From: Chlorobiota bacterium
GTDB lineage: Bacteria; Bacteroidota; Bacteroidia; JAADEI01
Length of the DNA stretch: 49,446 nucleotides
Assembly: GCA_013153515.1 (NCBI GenBank)
Contig: JAADEI010000009.1
Location: 1 to 49,446, forward strand
Direction of reading: 5' to 3'
The notes under the pieces are model-generated. The model searched no databases, was not told where the DNA came from, and was given only the letters and a program-made list of their open reading frames with translations. A program made the position numbers and the translations under genes. This document shows, one piece after another, positions 16,155 to 24,996 of the stretch; within the stretch, counting starts at the first letter, position 1; the number at the start of each line of letters is the position of its first letter.

Positions 16155-17567
16155 ATGAAAGTGATGAAAGCGATAGTAAGTGTTATTTGCGTGGTTGCCA
16201 TTACGATTAGTGCCATGGGTCAAACCAAGGGTCGTCGTCCTAAAGCTAAACGAATCAATTCACAATTTTCCATAAAAATTGAAGGATATGATGCTTTCGT
16301 AAACAAATTAATTGCCACGAGGGATGGCGGAGCCCTACTCTTAGGCTACATCCAGAAGGAAGGCGGTCAACAAAAAGCAATAGCGATCAAAACCCTTGGG
16401 AACGGTCGGATTCTTTGGGCGAAAGAAATTAGCACTGGCGGGAATGCCCAATTGTGGGATGCCGGCTTGACCAGAGAGGGCTATCTTCTCTGCGGATTCA
16501 CTCAATCAGGTAACAACTCAGATGCTCTGCTTGTCCTGCTTGATTTCCGAGGAAATCCCAGATGGGTCAAAACAATTGGATCTTCTGCCGACGAAAAGAT
16601 TTTTGATATGTTCATTACCCGAACTCTTGATTTTATATTGCTTGGCATGACGAGCAGTGGCGTTGGGAAAGGAGACGTCTTAGCCATCAAAATCAATTCC
16701 AAAGGCGAACTACAATGGGCTAAGGCATTGGGCTCAACAGAACTGGATATAGCATATAATGGAGTTCAATTGCCAGACAGAGGATTCTTGTTTGCAGGAT
16801 ATACACGCAGCTTTACAGACAACGGCAATTGGGACGTGATGCTTCTCAAAACAGATCCGAACGGCTTGGTTGAATGGATTCAAACGTTTGGCACCGACAA
16901 AAATGAAACAGCAAGATCCATTGCTTTAACGAAAGATGGAGAGATAATTCTTTCTGGATTCACCCTCGGAGGAGGACACGGTTTCTGGGATGGATTCCTT
17001 GCAGTGACAGATCTTAATGGCAATTTGAAATGGGCAAAAAGTATAGGAACTTCCGGAGATGATAGGCTTTACGACGTAACTCTAACATCTTCGGGAGAAA
17101 TAGCACTTGCGGGACAAATGAGTGGCTTGAGCCCCATCGGATCAGCATCCCTACTTTTGATGGACAGGCAAGGCAACTTGGAATGGGCTAATGTGTATGC
17201 CGGTAACTCATTCCTTGGCGTCGGGACATATAAAGACAGTGCCCTCACCGGAGCAGGAGATGTCTATTCAACCGGACGAACCTACACACTATGGGCTCGG
17301 GTTCCTTACAAAGGCAAACTTAAGTGTCAAAACGATTCCATTCAGCCATCAGTAAAAGACCTAAACTTCAATTCCTTGCTTGGGCTCTTTGAAGCCACAC
17401 CTCTAACCCTCACAGAACGTCCATTGTCTGTCCAACCAGAAGACCTCACTGTCAAGATAGAAGACCTATGTGCCGAAAAATCTAAAACAGGCAAAAAAAC
17501 CAAAACAAGAACTTCATCGCAACGCGGAACTACCGATAAGAAAACCACCGTTCCAGTTAAAAAGTAA
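16155..17567 (+). CDS. secreted beta-propeller-like repeat protein
   Basis: About 470 residues. From the ATG at 16155 it begins with a classic signal peptide (MKVMKAIVSVICVVAITISA, then MGQ). It then has six or so repeats of roughly 50-55 residues, each with a pattern like G(N)LxWAKxxG, a D/E-rich loop and GGFLLAGxT, suggesting a beta-propeller exposed outside the cytoplasm. The last 30 residues are strongly basic and rich in Lys, Thr and Ser (PVKK end). No catalytic motif is seen. It follows the M43 peptidase and its stop overlaps the start of the ABC exporter gene by 1 bp, so the two are probably co-translated. Function unknown. Confidence 0.82.
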   Translation: MKVMKAIVSVICVVAITISAMGQTKGRRPKAKRINSQFSIKIEGYDAFVNKLIATRDGGALLLGYIQKEGGQQKAIAIKTLGNGRILWAKEISTGGNAQLWDAGLTREGYLLCGFTQSGNNSDALLVLLDFRGNPRWVKTIGSSADEKIFDMFITRTLDFILLGMTSSGVGKGDVLAIKINSKGELQWAKALGSTELDIAYNGVQLPDRGFLFAGYTRSFTDNGNWDVMLLKTDPNGLVEWIQTFGTDKNETARSIALTKDGEIILSGFTLGGGHGFWDGFLAVTDLNGNLKWAKSIGTSGDDRLYDVTLTSSGEIALAGQMSGLSPIGSASLLLMDRQGNLEWANVYAGNSFLGVGTYKDSALTGAGDVYSTGRTYTLWARVPYKGKLKCQNDSIQPSVKDLNFNSLLGLFEATPLTLTERPLSVQPEDLTVKIEDLCAEKSKTGKKTKTRTSSQRGTTDKKTTVPVKK

Positions 17568-19408
17568 TGAAGACCTACATTGCTATACTACGTTATGCAC
17601 TGAGATACAAAACAAGCCTCTCTCTAAGCATATTTTTCAACGTTATTTCCATTTTTTTCTCTGCCGTTTCCCTGACTATGCTTATTCCTTTCCTACAAGT
17701 CCTTTTCAACAGGACTAATCCAATAACTGAACTGCCCCCATTCTCTCTTTCCGCCCAATGGATGCTCGCTTTTTTTAATTATCATATTGGACAGATAATG
17801 CTTAATGAGGGACCGATCGCTGCCCTTCTTTGGGTTTGCATCATCGTAATCGTCATGTTTTTCTTAAAGAATCTAACCAGATACCTCGGGCAATTCTTTA
17901 TGGCTAAGGTCAGAAATGGCTTATTACGCGATTTGCGACAGGACTTATATGATAAAGTCATTTCCCTACCAGTTAGCTTCTTCACCTACCGAAGGCAAGG
18001 AGACTTAATCTCAAGAATAACCACCGACGTTCAGGAAATTGAATGGTCAATAGTAAACATGATTGAAGTCGTAATCAAAGAACCCCTAACCATTCTTGCC
18101 TATCTTACCTTACTGTTAATTATGAGTCCCGAATTAACTTTATTTATCCTACTTCTTCTTCCAATAACTGGCTTTATTATTGGTCAAATAGGCAAAAGCC
18201 TCAAAAAGGAATCTGTGGAAGCCCAGAACTTAACGGGACGCCTTGCAGCCCTCGTAGAGGAAACAATTCGTGGAATAACCATTGTAAAAATTTTTACTGC
18301 CGAACAACTTCTCAGGAACATATTTCAATCTGTGAATCAGAGGCTCTACAAAGCCCGCCTTAGCTCACTTAGAAAAAGAGAGTTGTCATCGCCCCTTTCA
18401 GAATTTCTAGGAATAGTTATCGTGGTAGTTGTGTTATGGTTCGGCGGCAAGATGGTTTTGAGTGGTTCATCATCTTTAACGCCAGAGACATTTATCACTT
18501 TTGTAGTAATTTTCTCACAAATAATTAATCCAGCTAAAAGTTTTGCTACTGCCTTCTATCATATCCAGCGAGGGATGGCAGCCGCAGAAAGGGTTATGGA
18601 GATTCTAAATACGGAGGATAGTGTTCCACAACCTAAAAACCCTATTTTCATAAAAGAGTTTAAAGACAGAATTAAGTTTGAAAACGTTTGGTTTGCCTAT
18701 GACCGAAAAAATTTCGTTTTAAAAGACATAAACTTAGACATTCCCCGAGGAGAAAAACTAGCTATCGTAGGACCTTCCGGATCAGGGAAAACAACACTGG
18801 TATATTTAATTCCAAGATTCTATGACCCCACGAAAGGAAGAATAACTCTTGATGGGCACGACCTCAGAACTTTGGATATATATTCCCTAAGAAAACTGAT
18901 TGCAATGGTTCCTCAAGAACCCATTATTTTTCACGACACTATCCTAAACAACATAAAACTTGGCAAGCCAGAAGCCAATATGGAGGAAGTGATTGCAGCA
19001 GCTAGGGCAGCCCACGCTCATGAATTCATAATAAAACTGCCTGAGGGATACAACACCATCGTTGGAGAAAGAGGTTTAAGGCTTTCGGGAGGGCAACGCC
19101 AACGCATTGCAATAGCACGAGCATTGCTTAAAAATGCCCCCATCCTCATCCTTGATGAAGCAACCAGCAATCTGGACGCCGAATCAGAAGAACTGGTACA
19201 AAAAGGCTTGGAGAACTTGATGAAAGGCAGGACAGCAATCATCATAGCACATAGGTTAGCCACTATAAAAGAAGCAGATAGAATAATTGTTTTAAGCGAA
19301 GGGCGAATTGTTGAACAAGGCACTCATGAAGAACTGCTACGAATCAAAGGAATCTACGCATCATTAGTAACAAAGCAAAATCTCACAAACGTAAGTCCTC
19401 TTCCCTGA
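17567..19408 (+). CDS. MsbA-type ABC exporter (fused membrane and ATPase domains)
   Basis: A half-transporter of 613 residues: a six-helix exporter membrane domain (about 1-340), then an ATPase domain with Walker A GPSGSGKTT, Q-loop MVPQEP, signature LSGGQRQR, Walker B ILILDEATSNLD and the His switch AHRLAT. It would work as a homodimer exporting lipids, drugs or peptides; resemblance to MsbA suggests lipid A/LPS flipping but does not prove it. The N-terminus lacks a C39 peptidase domain. Its ATG overlaps the previous stop by 1 bp, and its end overlaps the convergent rimM by 26 bp. Confidence 0.92.
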   Translation: MKTYIAILRYALRYKTSLSLSIFFNVISIFFSAVSLTMLIPFLQVLFNRTNPITELPPFSLSAQWMLAFFNYHIGQIMLNEGPIAALLWVCIIVIVMFFLKNLTRYLGQFFMAKVRNGLLRDLRQDLYDKVISLPVSFFTYRRQGDLISRITTDVQEIEWSIVNMIEVVIKEPLTILAYLTLLLIMSPELTLFILLLLPITGFIIGQIGKSLKKESVEAQNLTGRLAALVEETIRGITIVKIFTAEQLLRNIFQSVNQRLYKARLSSLRKRELSSPLSEFLGIVIVVVVLWFGGKMVLSGSSSLTPETFITFVVIFSQIINPAKSFATAFYHIQRGMAAAERVMEILNTEDSVPQPKNPIFIKEFKDRIKFENVWFAYDRKNFVLKDINLDIPRGEKLAIVGPSGSGKTTLVYLIPRFYDPTKGRITLDGHDLRTLDIYSLRKLIAMVPQEPIIFHDTILNNIKLGKPEANMEEVIAAARAAHAHEFIIKLPEGYNTIVGERGLRLSGGQRQRIAIARALLKNAPILILDEATSNLDAESEELVQKGLENLMKGRTAIIIAHRLATIKEADRIIVLSEGRIVEQGTHEELLRIKGIYASLVTKQNLTNVSPLP

Positions 19409-19943
19409 TGCCAAGATATATGGTCTGATTATCGTGTGAAATCTTTGATATTACTGGCTTTTGGAGGGAAACGACTAGTTCTGGCTCATTATCAACAAAT
19501 AAAAGGATCTGCTTATTGGGAGCGAATTTGACTTCCTTCACCCGACCAACTTCCTCACCTTTGGAATCAATGACAACATAGTCAAGCAGGAGGGAAGCGG
19601 GAACATACGGCTTATTCTCATAGAATTTCCTTATCTGATCTTCAAGCACAAGGACTTTCTGGTTAATCAACTTATGCGTTTCCTCTGGAACAGTAATCCC
19701 ATCCAATTGAACAAGGAGTTTATCATAATTCTCACGATACCTATCCAACACTCTGAACGGAACGGGCTTCTCATCTATGGTTATAAACAAAAATTCCCTA
19801 CTATCAAGAAAATCTTGAATATCGGGAAGATGCAGTATTTTTAAATATGGATTATGCAAGCCACGGCGTCCAACCACCTCGCCGACGTAGAAAAACGGGT
19901 CAAGAGAATTCCAAACCCTTCCCTTTAGAGGCTTCTTAATCAC
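19383..19943 (-). CDS. rimM: ribosome maturation factor RimM
   Basis: RimM helps assemble the head of the 30S subunit and binds S19. The 186 residues show the N-terminal RimM barrel (YVGEVVGRRGLHNPYLKI, then DFLDSREFLFI) and the C-terminal PRC-barrel (about residues 90-186, with LLLDYVVIDSKGEEVGRVKEV). It lies 10 bp behind rpsP, the usual partnership. Its last 26 bp overlap the 3' end of the convergent ABC exporter gene. The sequence is rather divergent, but domain order and context make the call safe. Confidence 0.93.
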   Translation of the reverse strand: MIKKPLKGRVWNSLDPFFYVGEVVGRRGLHNPYLKILHLPDIQDFLDSREFLFITIDEKPVPFRVLDRYRENYDKLLVQLDGITVPEETHKLINQKVLVLEDQIRKFYENKPYVPASLLLDYVVIDSKGEEVGRVKEVKFAPNKQILLFVDNEPELVVSLQKPVISKISHDNQTIYLGIREEDLRL

Positions 19944-19953
19944 CTATAGCCCT

Positions 19954-20532
19954 CTACTCTTGCTTTCCTTCGCCTTCCTCTGAGGCTTGTGGCTCTTGTG
20001 ATTCCTGTTCTTTGGGAGCCTCGGAAGGTTCAGAGGAGGGTTCCTCTTGAACTTCGTTTGGAAATTCCTGAGCCACCTCTTGCATTTCATCTACCTGCTC
20101 AGCACTTTCTACCGATGCTTCCGCTTCCTCTACAATAACCGTGGCTTCAACCTTTTCGGGAACATACTTCTCTTTCTCAACAACCAAAGGTCTAAACTTC
20201 TTCTGAGTTTTAAGCCACTCGCTAAACTTCTTAAAGGCTTCTTCCCTTGTGTGAACACCTTTTTCAACACCTCTGAGCAGGAACATAAGATGATAGACCC
20301 CCGCTCGTCGCATAATGTGTTCAGCGGTTTCCGACGGTTGAGCCCCTTTTTTGAGCCACTCAATCGCTTTTTCGTGGTCTATTTCTATGATTGGAATTTC
20401 CGTGTTTGGGTCATAAACACCCAATTTCTCAATAAACCTGCCATCTCGTGGAGCCCGTGAATTAGCAACCACAATCCAGTAGAAGGGTCTTTTCCGTCTT
20501 CCGTGCCTCTGTAATCTAATCCTTACTGGCAT
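19954..20532 (-). CDS. rpsP: 30S ribosomal protein S16 with long acidic C-terminal extension
   Basis: Residues 1-80 are a standard S16: [34 protein letters not shown] and the GAQPSETA helix. The other half (about 115-192) is an extension that becomes very rich in Glu, Ser, Pro and Gln. Long S16 proteins with such tails occur in Bacteroidota, so this is a lineage marker and not an error. It has its own promoter box (TAACTTTG) in the gap after the TauE gene and is followed at once by rimM. Confidence 0.97.
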   Translation of the reverse strand: MPVRIRLQRHGRRKRPFYWIVVANSRAPRDGRFIEKLGVYDPNTEIPIIEIDHEKAIEWLKKGAQPSETAEHIMRRAGVYHLMFLLRGVEKGVHTREEAFKKFSEWLKTQKKFRPLVVEKEKYVPEKVEATVIVEEAEASVESAEQVDEMQEVAQEFPNEVQEEPSSEPSEAPKEQESQEPQASEEGEGKQE

Positions 20533-20556
20533 ATTGCTTCTTCCGTTTTTGTTCTA

Positions 20557-20564
20557 CAAAGTTA
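20557..20564 (-). promoter_or_regulatory. -7 promoter box of rpsP-rimM
   Basis: Minus-strand TAACTTTG, exact TAnnTTTG, 24 nt before the rpsP ATG. A CTTG about 16 nt farther upstream, at the very end of the TauE gene, may be the -33 element. It makes rpsP-rimM an internal transcription unit within the longer minus-strand cluster. Confidence 0.55.
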
Positions 20565-20578
20565 AGCAACAATTATTA

Positions 20579-21394
20579 TCAAGTTATGAGTTCCAGAACA
20601 CCCATTCGTTGAGCCATCCTAATTATCAGCAGAACAATTATAGTGAAATAAGCCATCTTAACAAATTTGACAGGGAGAATCTTATGGAGCAGGATTCCCA
20701 GCCACACCCCCGGGAAAACACCAAGCAAAATTAAAGCAATGCTCAAAGGCATAAATTCACCGCACCCACTTATAATGCATTCCACACCGATGACCAACAC
20801 ACTGGCTATAGCCACGCCAAGCGTAACACCAATGGAAATAATTGCCGTTTGTTTAAAAGGCATCTTCATAAACCACACAAGCAACGGAATGATTATCAGT
20901 CCACCACCCACGCCAGCCAGTGCCGCTAACGCCCCGGAAACAAAAGCCATCCATGTTAGCATGCCCTTCTTCAAATCATCTTCTGAAATGAATTGGGAAT
21001 TATTGGTTTCTTTCTTGAAAAGCACCGCTATTGACCCAACAACCACAATAACACTAAACACAGTGAGAAATATTCCCGGACTGAGTCCGAAAATGTGCAT
21101 TGCAGTTCTGACAAGCAGGGAAGCGACGAACGACGGAATTAGAAGAATTCTAAGAAGCCCCCATGAAATGGTTTTGTTTCTGAACCTATTGAAAATTGTC
21201 CAGAGGCTTGTGAGGAATATGATTGCAAGGCTATGGGCAGTGAGCACCACCGAAAGCCTGTGTTGCGGAACATCATCCATCACGGTCATTAGGGAATAAA
21301 TGTAGAATGGACCGCCCCCCAAGCCCAGCAAACCAGCAGTAATGCCACCTATTAAACCACCACCTATCAGGGTTAGCACCTCAATAGCATCCAT
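20579..21394 (-). CDS. TauE/SafE family membrane permease (anion exporter)
   Basis: An inner-membrane protein of 271 residues with about eight hydrophobic helices in two halves. Each half carries the family's glycine signature, GLLGLGGGPFY near residue 22 and AGVGGGLIIIPLL near 160. The family moves sulfite, sulfoacetate or similar organosulfur anions out of the cell, but specificity here is unknown. It sits 23 bp behind the S41 peptidase gene and is probably in the same transcript. No sulfur-metabolism gene is adjacent. Confidence 0.88.
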   Translation of the reverse strand: MDAIEVLTLIGGGLIGGITAGLLGLGGGPFYIYSLMTVMDDVPQHRLSVVLTAHSLAIIFLTSLWTIFNRFRNKTISWGLLRILLIPSFVASLLVRTAMHIFGLSPGIFLTVFSVIVVVGSIAVLFKKETNNSQFISEDDLKKGMLTWMAFVSGALAALAGVGGGLIIIPLLVWFMKMPFKQTAIISIGVTLGVAIASVLVIGVECIISGCGEFMPLSIALILLGVFPGVWLGILLHKILPVKFVKMAYFTIIVLLIIRMAQRMGVLELIT

Positions 21395-21417
21395 TGTCTA
21401 ATAGAGATTTCGCTTTC

Positions 21418-23124
21418 TTAGGGAGATAAAACCTTTTTATAACGCTCTGTGTCTTTAAGTATTACCAAAGCACTATCTAAGTATATGTCTTTTTCAAGGA
21501 ATGCTTCAATAGCACCTTTCTGTCCGTAGTATCGCCTCACTATTTCCTGTTCCAATTGCCACTTGATCAAGTCCGCTTCGTCGTATATGTCCCGTTCCTT
21601 TTCTTTTTCAAGGAATTCTTTCAAGCCTGAAACATACTTTTCTGCTTCTTCGTTCCAGAATTTGTCTTTCTTGAGCTGTTCTTTGAGTTGTTTCAATTTC
21701 TTGTCAGAAGGAGTTTCATATTTGAAGTTCCTGCTCTTCACAAATTGCACAAATTCTTCATAGATGTCTTTGGTTATCTGAAAAGCCACCGGAGGCGGAA
21801 TAGTATCATGTTCATGATAGAACTTAGTTGCAAAATCAAATATAATGTTCTCACGAATCAAAGCCCTTAGAATATGAGGCATTTCAGGCAGTTCAATTTT
21901 AACATCGGGCTCAATGCCATTGCCTGAATACACTGTTCTGCCAGCATCTGTCTTGAATTCTTCTCTCAATGAATCAGGAACTTCAATAGCCTTTTTCCCT
22001 GTATGCTTATGCGTATAGATCAAGGCTTGGATGGACCGACCGCTTGGCGTATAATATCTTGCAATGGTTAGTTTAAGTTTAGCGTTATATGGCAAGTTCC
22101 GTGTTGTCTGCACCAGCCCTTTCCCAAAGGTTGTTTCGCCAATCACAACCCCCCTATCCCAATCTTGAATAGCACCGGCAACTATTTCAGACGCCGAAGC
22201 GGAACTGCCATTGACAAGCACAGCCAATGGAGTGGACGTGTCCACAGCGGAGAGCGGAGCCCTATACACACGTTCCCACTCAGGAATTCGCCCTTTGGTC
22301 GTAACAATTATTTTTCCTTGTGGAATGAACACATTGGCAACAAGAATCGCTTCATTAAGCAACCCACCGGGATTGCCCCTTAAATCAAGGATTATGCCTT
22401 CCGGCTTATGTTCTTCTAATGCCTTCCTGAGAGTTTGTCTTAATTCCCTGCCCAACCCCTGCGTAAAACTTCTGAGTTTGATGTAATAAATTGAACTATC
22501 CCTAAACAGGACATTAGCATAAGTGATCGGGTCAATCTTAATTTCCGCCCGGGTTATAACAACGTCAAAAGTATCGTTAACAAACGGTCTGTAGACAGTT
22601 ACGGTAACCTTACTTCCGGGAGTGCCCCTCAACAGGTCTGTTACGTCCTCTAACTTCCACCCAACAACACTTCTGCCATTTATCTTCAAGATATAGTCGC
22701 CAGCCCGAAGCCCCGCCTTATACGCCGGGAACCCAATGTATGGATCGGCAATCATAACAAGGGAGTCCCGTTTGCTCACCACAGCACCAATGCCACCATA
22801 CTTTCCAGTGCTTTGCATCCTGAACTCATCCATCTTCTCTTCTGGAATGAACTCAGTGTATGGGTCAAGGATTTCGGTCATCCCCTCAATAGCGTTCTTG
22901 ACCAGTTTTTCTGGAGGCACAGGGTCAACATAATATGTAATCAATTCCTTAACCGAAGCACTATAAATCTCAATCCACTTAACTATCTGAAAATAGGTCT
23001 CTTGCACTTCTTCCTCTGTAAGAGCAAGGAACGAAAAAGCCGATAAGAAAACGGTTACAATGACAATGCTAACTCTTCTGTTCATCACCTTCGCCTTTTT
23101 CCTGAACCATTTGAACCAATTCAT
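21418..23124 (-). CDS. S41 family C-terminal processing peptidase (CtpA/Prc-like)
   Basis: Serine peptidase expected in the periplasm, anchored or processed at an N-terminal hydrophobic segment ([18 protein letters not shown]). Order: N-terminal helical part, PDZ domain (about 90-170, GIGAVVSK...[17 protein letters not shown]), then the S41 core with [12 protein letters not shown], the nucleophile Ser in [17 protein letters not shown] and the general-base Lys in [11 protein letters not shown], and a C-terminal helical, Lys/Glu-rich region. Up to 568 residues. The start is open: ATG 23124 or ATG 23085, the latter placing the signal segment at the very N-terminus. It overlaps the end of yidD by 56 or 17 bp. 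Confidence 0.93.
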   Translation of the reverse strand: MNWFKWFRKKAKVMNRRVSIVIVTVFLSAFSFLALTEEEVQETYFQIVKWIEIYSASVKELITYYVDPVPPEKLVKNAIEGMTEILDPYTEFIPEEKMDEFRMQSTGKYGGIGAVVSKRDSLVMIADPYIGFPAYKAGLRAGDYILKINGRSVVGWKLEDVTDLLRGTPGSKVTVTVYRPFVNDTFDVVITRAEIKIDPITYANVLFRDSSIYYIKLRSFTQGLGRELRQTLRKALEEHKPEGIILDLRGNPGGLLNEAILVANVFIPQGKIIVTTKGRIPEWERVYRAPLSAVDTSTPLAVLVNGSSASASEIVAGAIQDWDRGVVIGETTFGKGLVQTTRNLPYNAKLKLTIARYYTPSGRSIQALIYTHKHTGKKAIEVPDSLREEFKTDAGRTVYSGNGIEPDVKIELPEMPHILRALIRENIIFDFATKFYHEHDTIPPPVAFQITKDIYEEFVQFVKSRNFKYETPSDKKLKQLKEQLKKDKFWNEEAEKYVSGLKEFLEKEKERDIYDEADLIKWQLEQEIVRRYYGQKGAIEAFLEKDIYLDSALVILKDTERYKKVLSP

Positions 23125-23386
23125 ACTGTGCTTGTTTATGTGGTTTTAGAAATACAAATTTACGAGGGACTGGGTCATACCCACCTTCATTAAACGGATT
23201 ACACCTAACAATTCTGTGTATGGTCAACCAAAGCCCTTTAAGAGCACCGTGTCTCTGGATGGCTTCCAACCCATAGGTTGAACAAGAGGGATGGAATCTG
23301 CAGGAGGGCGGTAGCATTGGAGATATGAATCGCTTGTAAAACTTAATAAGCCCTATAAGTAACTTTGACAGCATCTTAAAATGCAT
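23069..23386 (-). CDS. yidD: membrane protein insertion efficiency factor YidD
   Basis: A small protein (105 residues from 23386) thought to help YidC insert membrane proteins. It has an amphipathic N-terminus ([19 protein letters not shown]) and the hallmark [19 protein letters not shown] followed by [14 protein letters not shown]. The open frame runs farther upstream, but that part reads backwards through the divergent DUF4159 gene, so ATG 23386 (or 23374) is the real start. It is not next to rnpA or yidC; instead it is the first gene of a cluster with an S41 peptidase. Confidence 0.93.
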   Translation of the reverse strand: MHFKMLSKLLIGLIKFYKRFISPMLPPSCRFHPSCSTYGLEAIQRHGALKGLWLTIHRIVRCNPFNEGGYDPVPRKFVFLKPHKQAQYELVQMVQEKGEGDEQKS

Positions 23387-23393
23387 AATTTTG
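23364..23393 (+). promoter_or_regulatory. promoter of the DUF4159 gene (-33 TTTG / -7 TAATTTTG)
   Basis: TTTG at 23364-23367, an 18-bp spacer and TAATTTTG at 23386-23393, with the ATG at 23412 another 18 nt on. The promoter lies within the first codons of the divergent yidD gene. Confidence 0.6.
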
Positions 23394-23411
23394 TTATTAA
23401 CAATAACGCAA

Positions 23412-24059
23412 ATGAGTCGGATATTTATTCCCCTATTGGCTATTTTGTTCCTTTCACTACAAGAACCAACAGTCCGAATAGCCCGCCTTAAATATGGAGG
23501 AGGAGGAGATTGGTATGTTAGCCCCACTGCACTGCCAAACCTAATTAAATTCTGCAATGAAACAATTAACACAAACATCTATCCACAAGAAGACATCGTT
23601 GAACCTTCAAGCCCAGAAGTGTTCTATTATCCACTACTCTACATGACAGGGCACGGACGTGTGTTCTTTACTGAATCTGACGTTGCCAATCTAAGAAAAT
23701 ATCTCTTAGGAGGCGGATTCCTGCTTATCAACGACAGTTACGGCATGGATCCATACATCAGACCAGAACTGAAAAAACTGTTTCCAGACAGGGAACTGCA
23801 ACCTGTCCCCATCACTCACCCCATCTTTAACGAACCATTCAAATTCCCAAACGGTCTGCCCAAAATACACAAACACTCAGGGAAACCACCCCAAGCACTG
23901 GGAATCTTTGACGGCAACAGACTTATGGTTCTCTACGTCTATGAATCAGACATTGGAGACGGTTGGGAAGACCCCCTTGTCCACAACGACCCACCACACC
24001 TTAGGGAACAAGCGCTCAAAATGGGAGCAAACATTATCCACTATGTATTTACCCATTGA
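23412..24059 (+). CDS. exported DUF4159 domain protein
   Basis: A 215-residue protein with an N-terminal hydrophobic signal ([19 protein letters not shown]) and one DUF4159 domain: [20 protein letters not shown] at the front, [26 protein letters not shown], and the end [17 protein letters not shown]. The fold is thought to be related to glutamine amidotransferase-like domains, but no function is established. Such genes are often found near MoxR/BatA-type operons, none of which is present here. The TTG at 23391 is an upstream alternative start; ATG 23412 gives the better signal peptide and fits the promoter. Confidence 0.87.
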   Translation: MSRIFIPLLAILFLSLQEPTVRIARLKYGGGGDWYVSPTALPNLIKFCNETINTNIYPQEDIVEPSSPEVFYYPLLYMTGHGRVFFTESDVANLRKYLLGGGFLLINDSYGMDPYIRPELKKLFPDRELQPVPITHPIFNEPFKFPNGLPKIHKHSGKPPQALGIFDGNRLMVLYVYESDIGDGWEDPLVHNDPPHLREQALKMGANIIHYVFTH

Positions 24060-24148
24060 GCCCCAAGTTTTTTTCCCCCTGCACTTCCAGTTAAAACCCC
24101 GCAGACCCAGAATGATTCTGTTGAACTTTTCGTTAAATCATTTTAACA

Positions 24149-24156
24149 TATTTTTG
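24149..24156 (+). promoter_or_regulatory. -7 promoter box of the YceI-like lipoprotein gene
   Basis: TATTTTTG, exact TAnnTTTG, 17 nt before the ATG at 24174. The -33 position holds only a run of T (TTTTCG), so that element is weak. Confidence 0.5.
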
Positions 24157-24173
24157 CAATAAAGAAACAAGGA

Positions 24174-24818
24174 ATGATAAGATGGTATGTGCTAACTCTG
24201 GGCATCTCATTTCTCTTATGGAACTGCACGCCCTCTCAGGAAAACGACACAGAACCCACAACTCAAACAACAAGCGAACCATCCACTTGCTACTATGAAC
24301 TGGACACACAATCCCCACAAGTGAAATGGACTGCTTTCAAAACAACAGAGAAAATCGGCGTTGGCGGAACTTTTGACAGCGTCCTTTTTTCTTTTCCCAC
24401 AACAGAAGCAGAATCAATTGCACAATTAATCCAAGACATCGAAGCAACTATCTACACAGTCAGCATCAACAGTGGAGACACAGGCAGAGATGCCCGAATC
24501 AGACAATTCTTCTTCGGCATAATGAACGCCCCAGATGTCATAAGCGGTAAAATCCTTGAAGTGTCCAACGACACAGTATTCATAGACATTGAGATGAATG
24601 GCATCAGCAAAAAAGTCCCCTTCTCTCTACAATATGAAAATGACACACTTGTCCTAACAAGCACAATCAACCTTGCCGATTGGGAAGCACAGGAATCAGT
24701 CAAATCGCTTAACCAAGCCTGCTACGACCTGCATAAAGGAGCAGATGGCATTAGCAAACTATGGGAAGAGGTAGACATCTCAATAATTGCAGTCATTAGA
24801 AAAAATTGCAATGTATAA
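24174..24818 (+). CDS. YceI-like domain lipoprotein
   Basis: A 214-residue protein with lipobox LLWNC (Cys18), a low-complexity Thr/Glu linker (about 20-40), and a domain resembling YceI lipocalin-like proteins: VKWTAFKTTEKIGVGGTFDS, a middle containing DTGRDARIRQFFF, and FSLQYENDTLVLTSTINL. YceI proteins bind isoprenoid or other lipids in the periplasm. The match is by pattern and not by strict motif, so a related but distinct lipid-binding role is possible. It has its own promoter and ends before a strong terminator hairpin. Confidence 0.78.
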   Translation: MIRWYVLTLGISFLLWNCTPSQENDTEPTTQTTSEPSTCYYELDTQSPQVKWTAFKTTEKIGVGGTFDSVLFSFPTTEAESIAQLIQDIEATIYTVSINSGDTGRDARIRQFFFGIMNAPDVISGKILEVSNDTVFIDIEMNGISKKVPFSLQYENDTLVLTSTINLADWEAQESVKSLNQACYDLHKGADGISKLWEEVDISIIAVIRKNCNV

Positions 24819-24915
24819 TGTTAACACCCGCACATCAAATATCTATTCCACTCTTCTTACAACCCTAAATATCAAGACCCGTTTCTTACCGTTATTATTA
24901 AAACCCGAGAGGGAG

Positions 24916-24940
24916 GGGGGAAGGGCAAACACCTTCCCCC
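24916..24940 (+). terminator. rho-independent-type hairpin between two convergent genes
   Basis: GGGGGAAGG at 24916-24924 pairs perfectly with CCTTCCCCC at 24932-24940 around a 7-nt loop, a 9-bp GC-rich stem. It is followed by a T-rich stretch (TTATTCTTAT) rather than a clean T run. It lies in the 178-bp gap between the YceI-like gene (+) and the metallophosphoesterase gene (-), so it could stop transcription from either side. Confidence 0.65.
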
Positions 24941-24996
24941 TTATTCTTATACGGGCATCCTCATAAAGTAGAGAACACCAGCCCTCTCTCTTAACC

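Noticed and set aside
20047-20460. 137-residue open frame antisense to rpsP
   Set aside because: rpsP is certain, and the antisense frame is a Phe/Leu-rich shadow of its Glu/Lys codons.
20667-21299. 210-residue open frame antisense to the TauE gene
   Set aside because: Pro/Thr/Ser-rich shadow of a membrane protein gene; no domain, no promoter.
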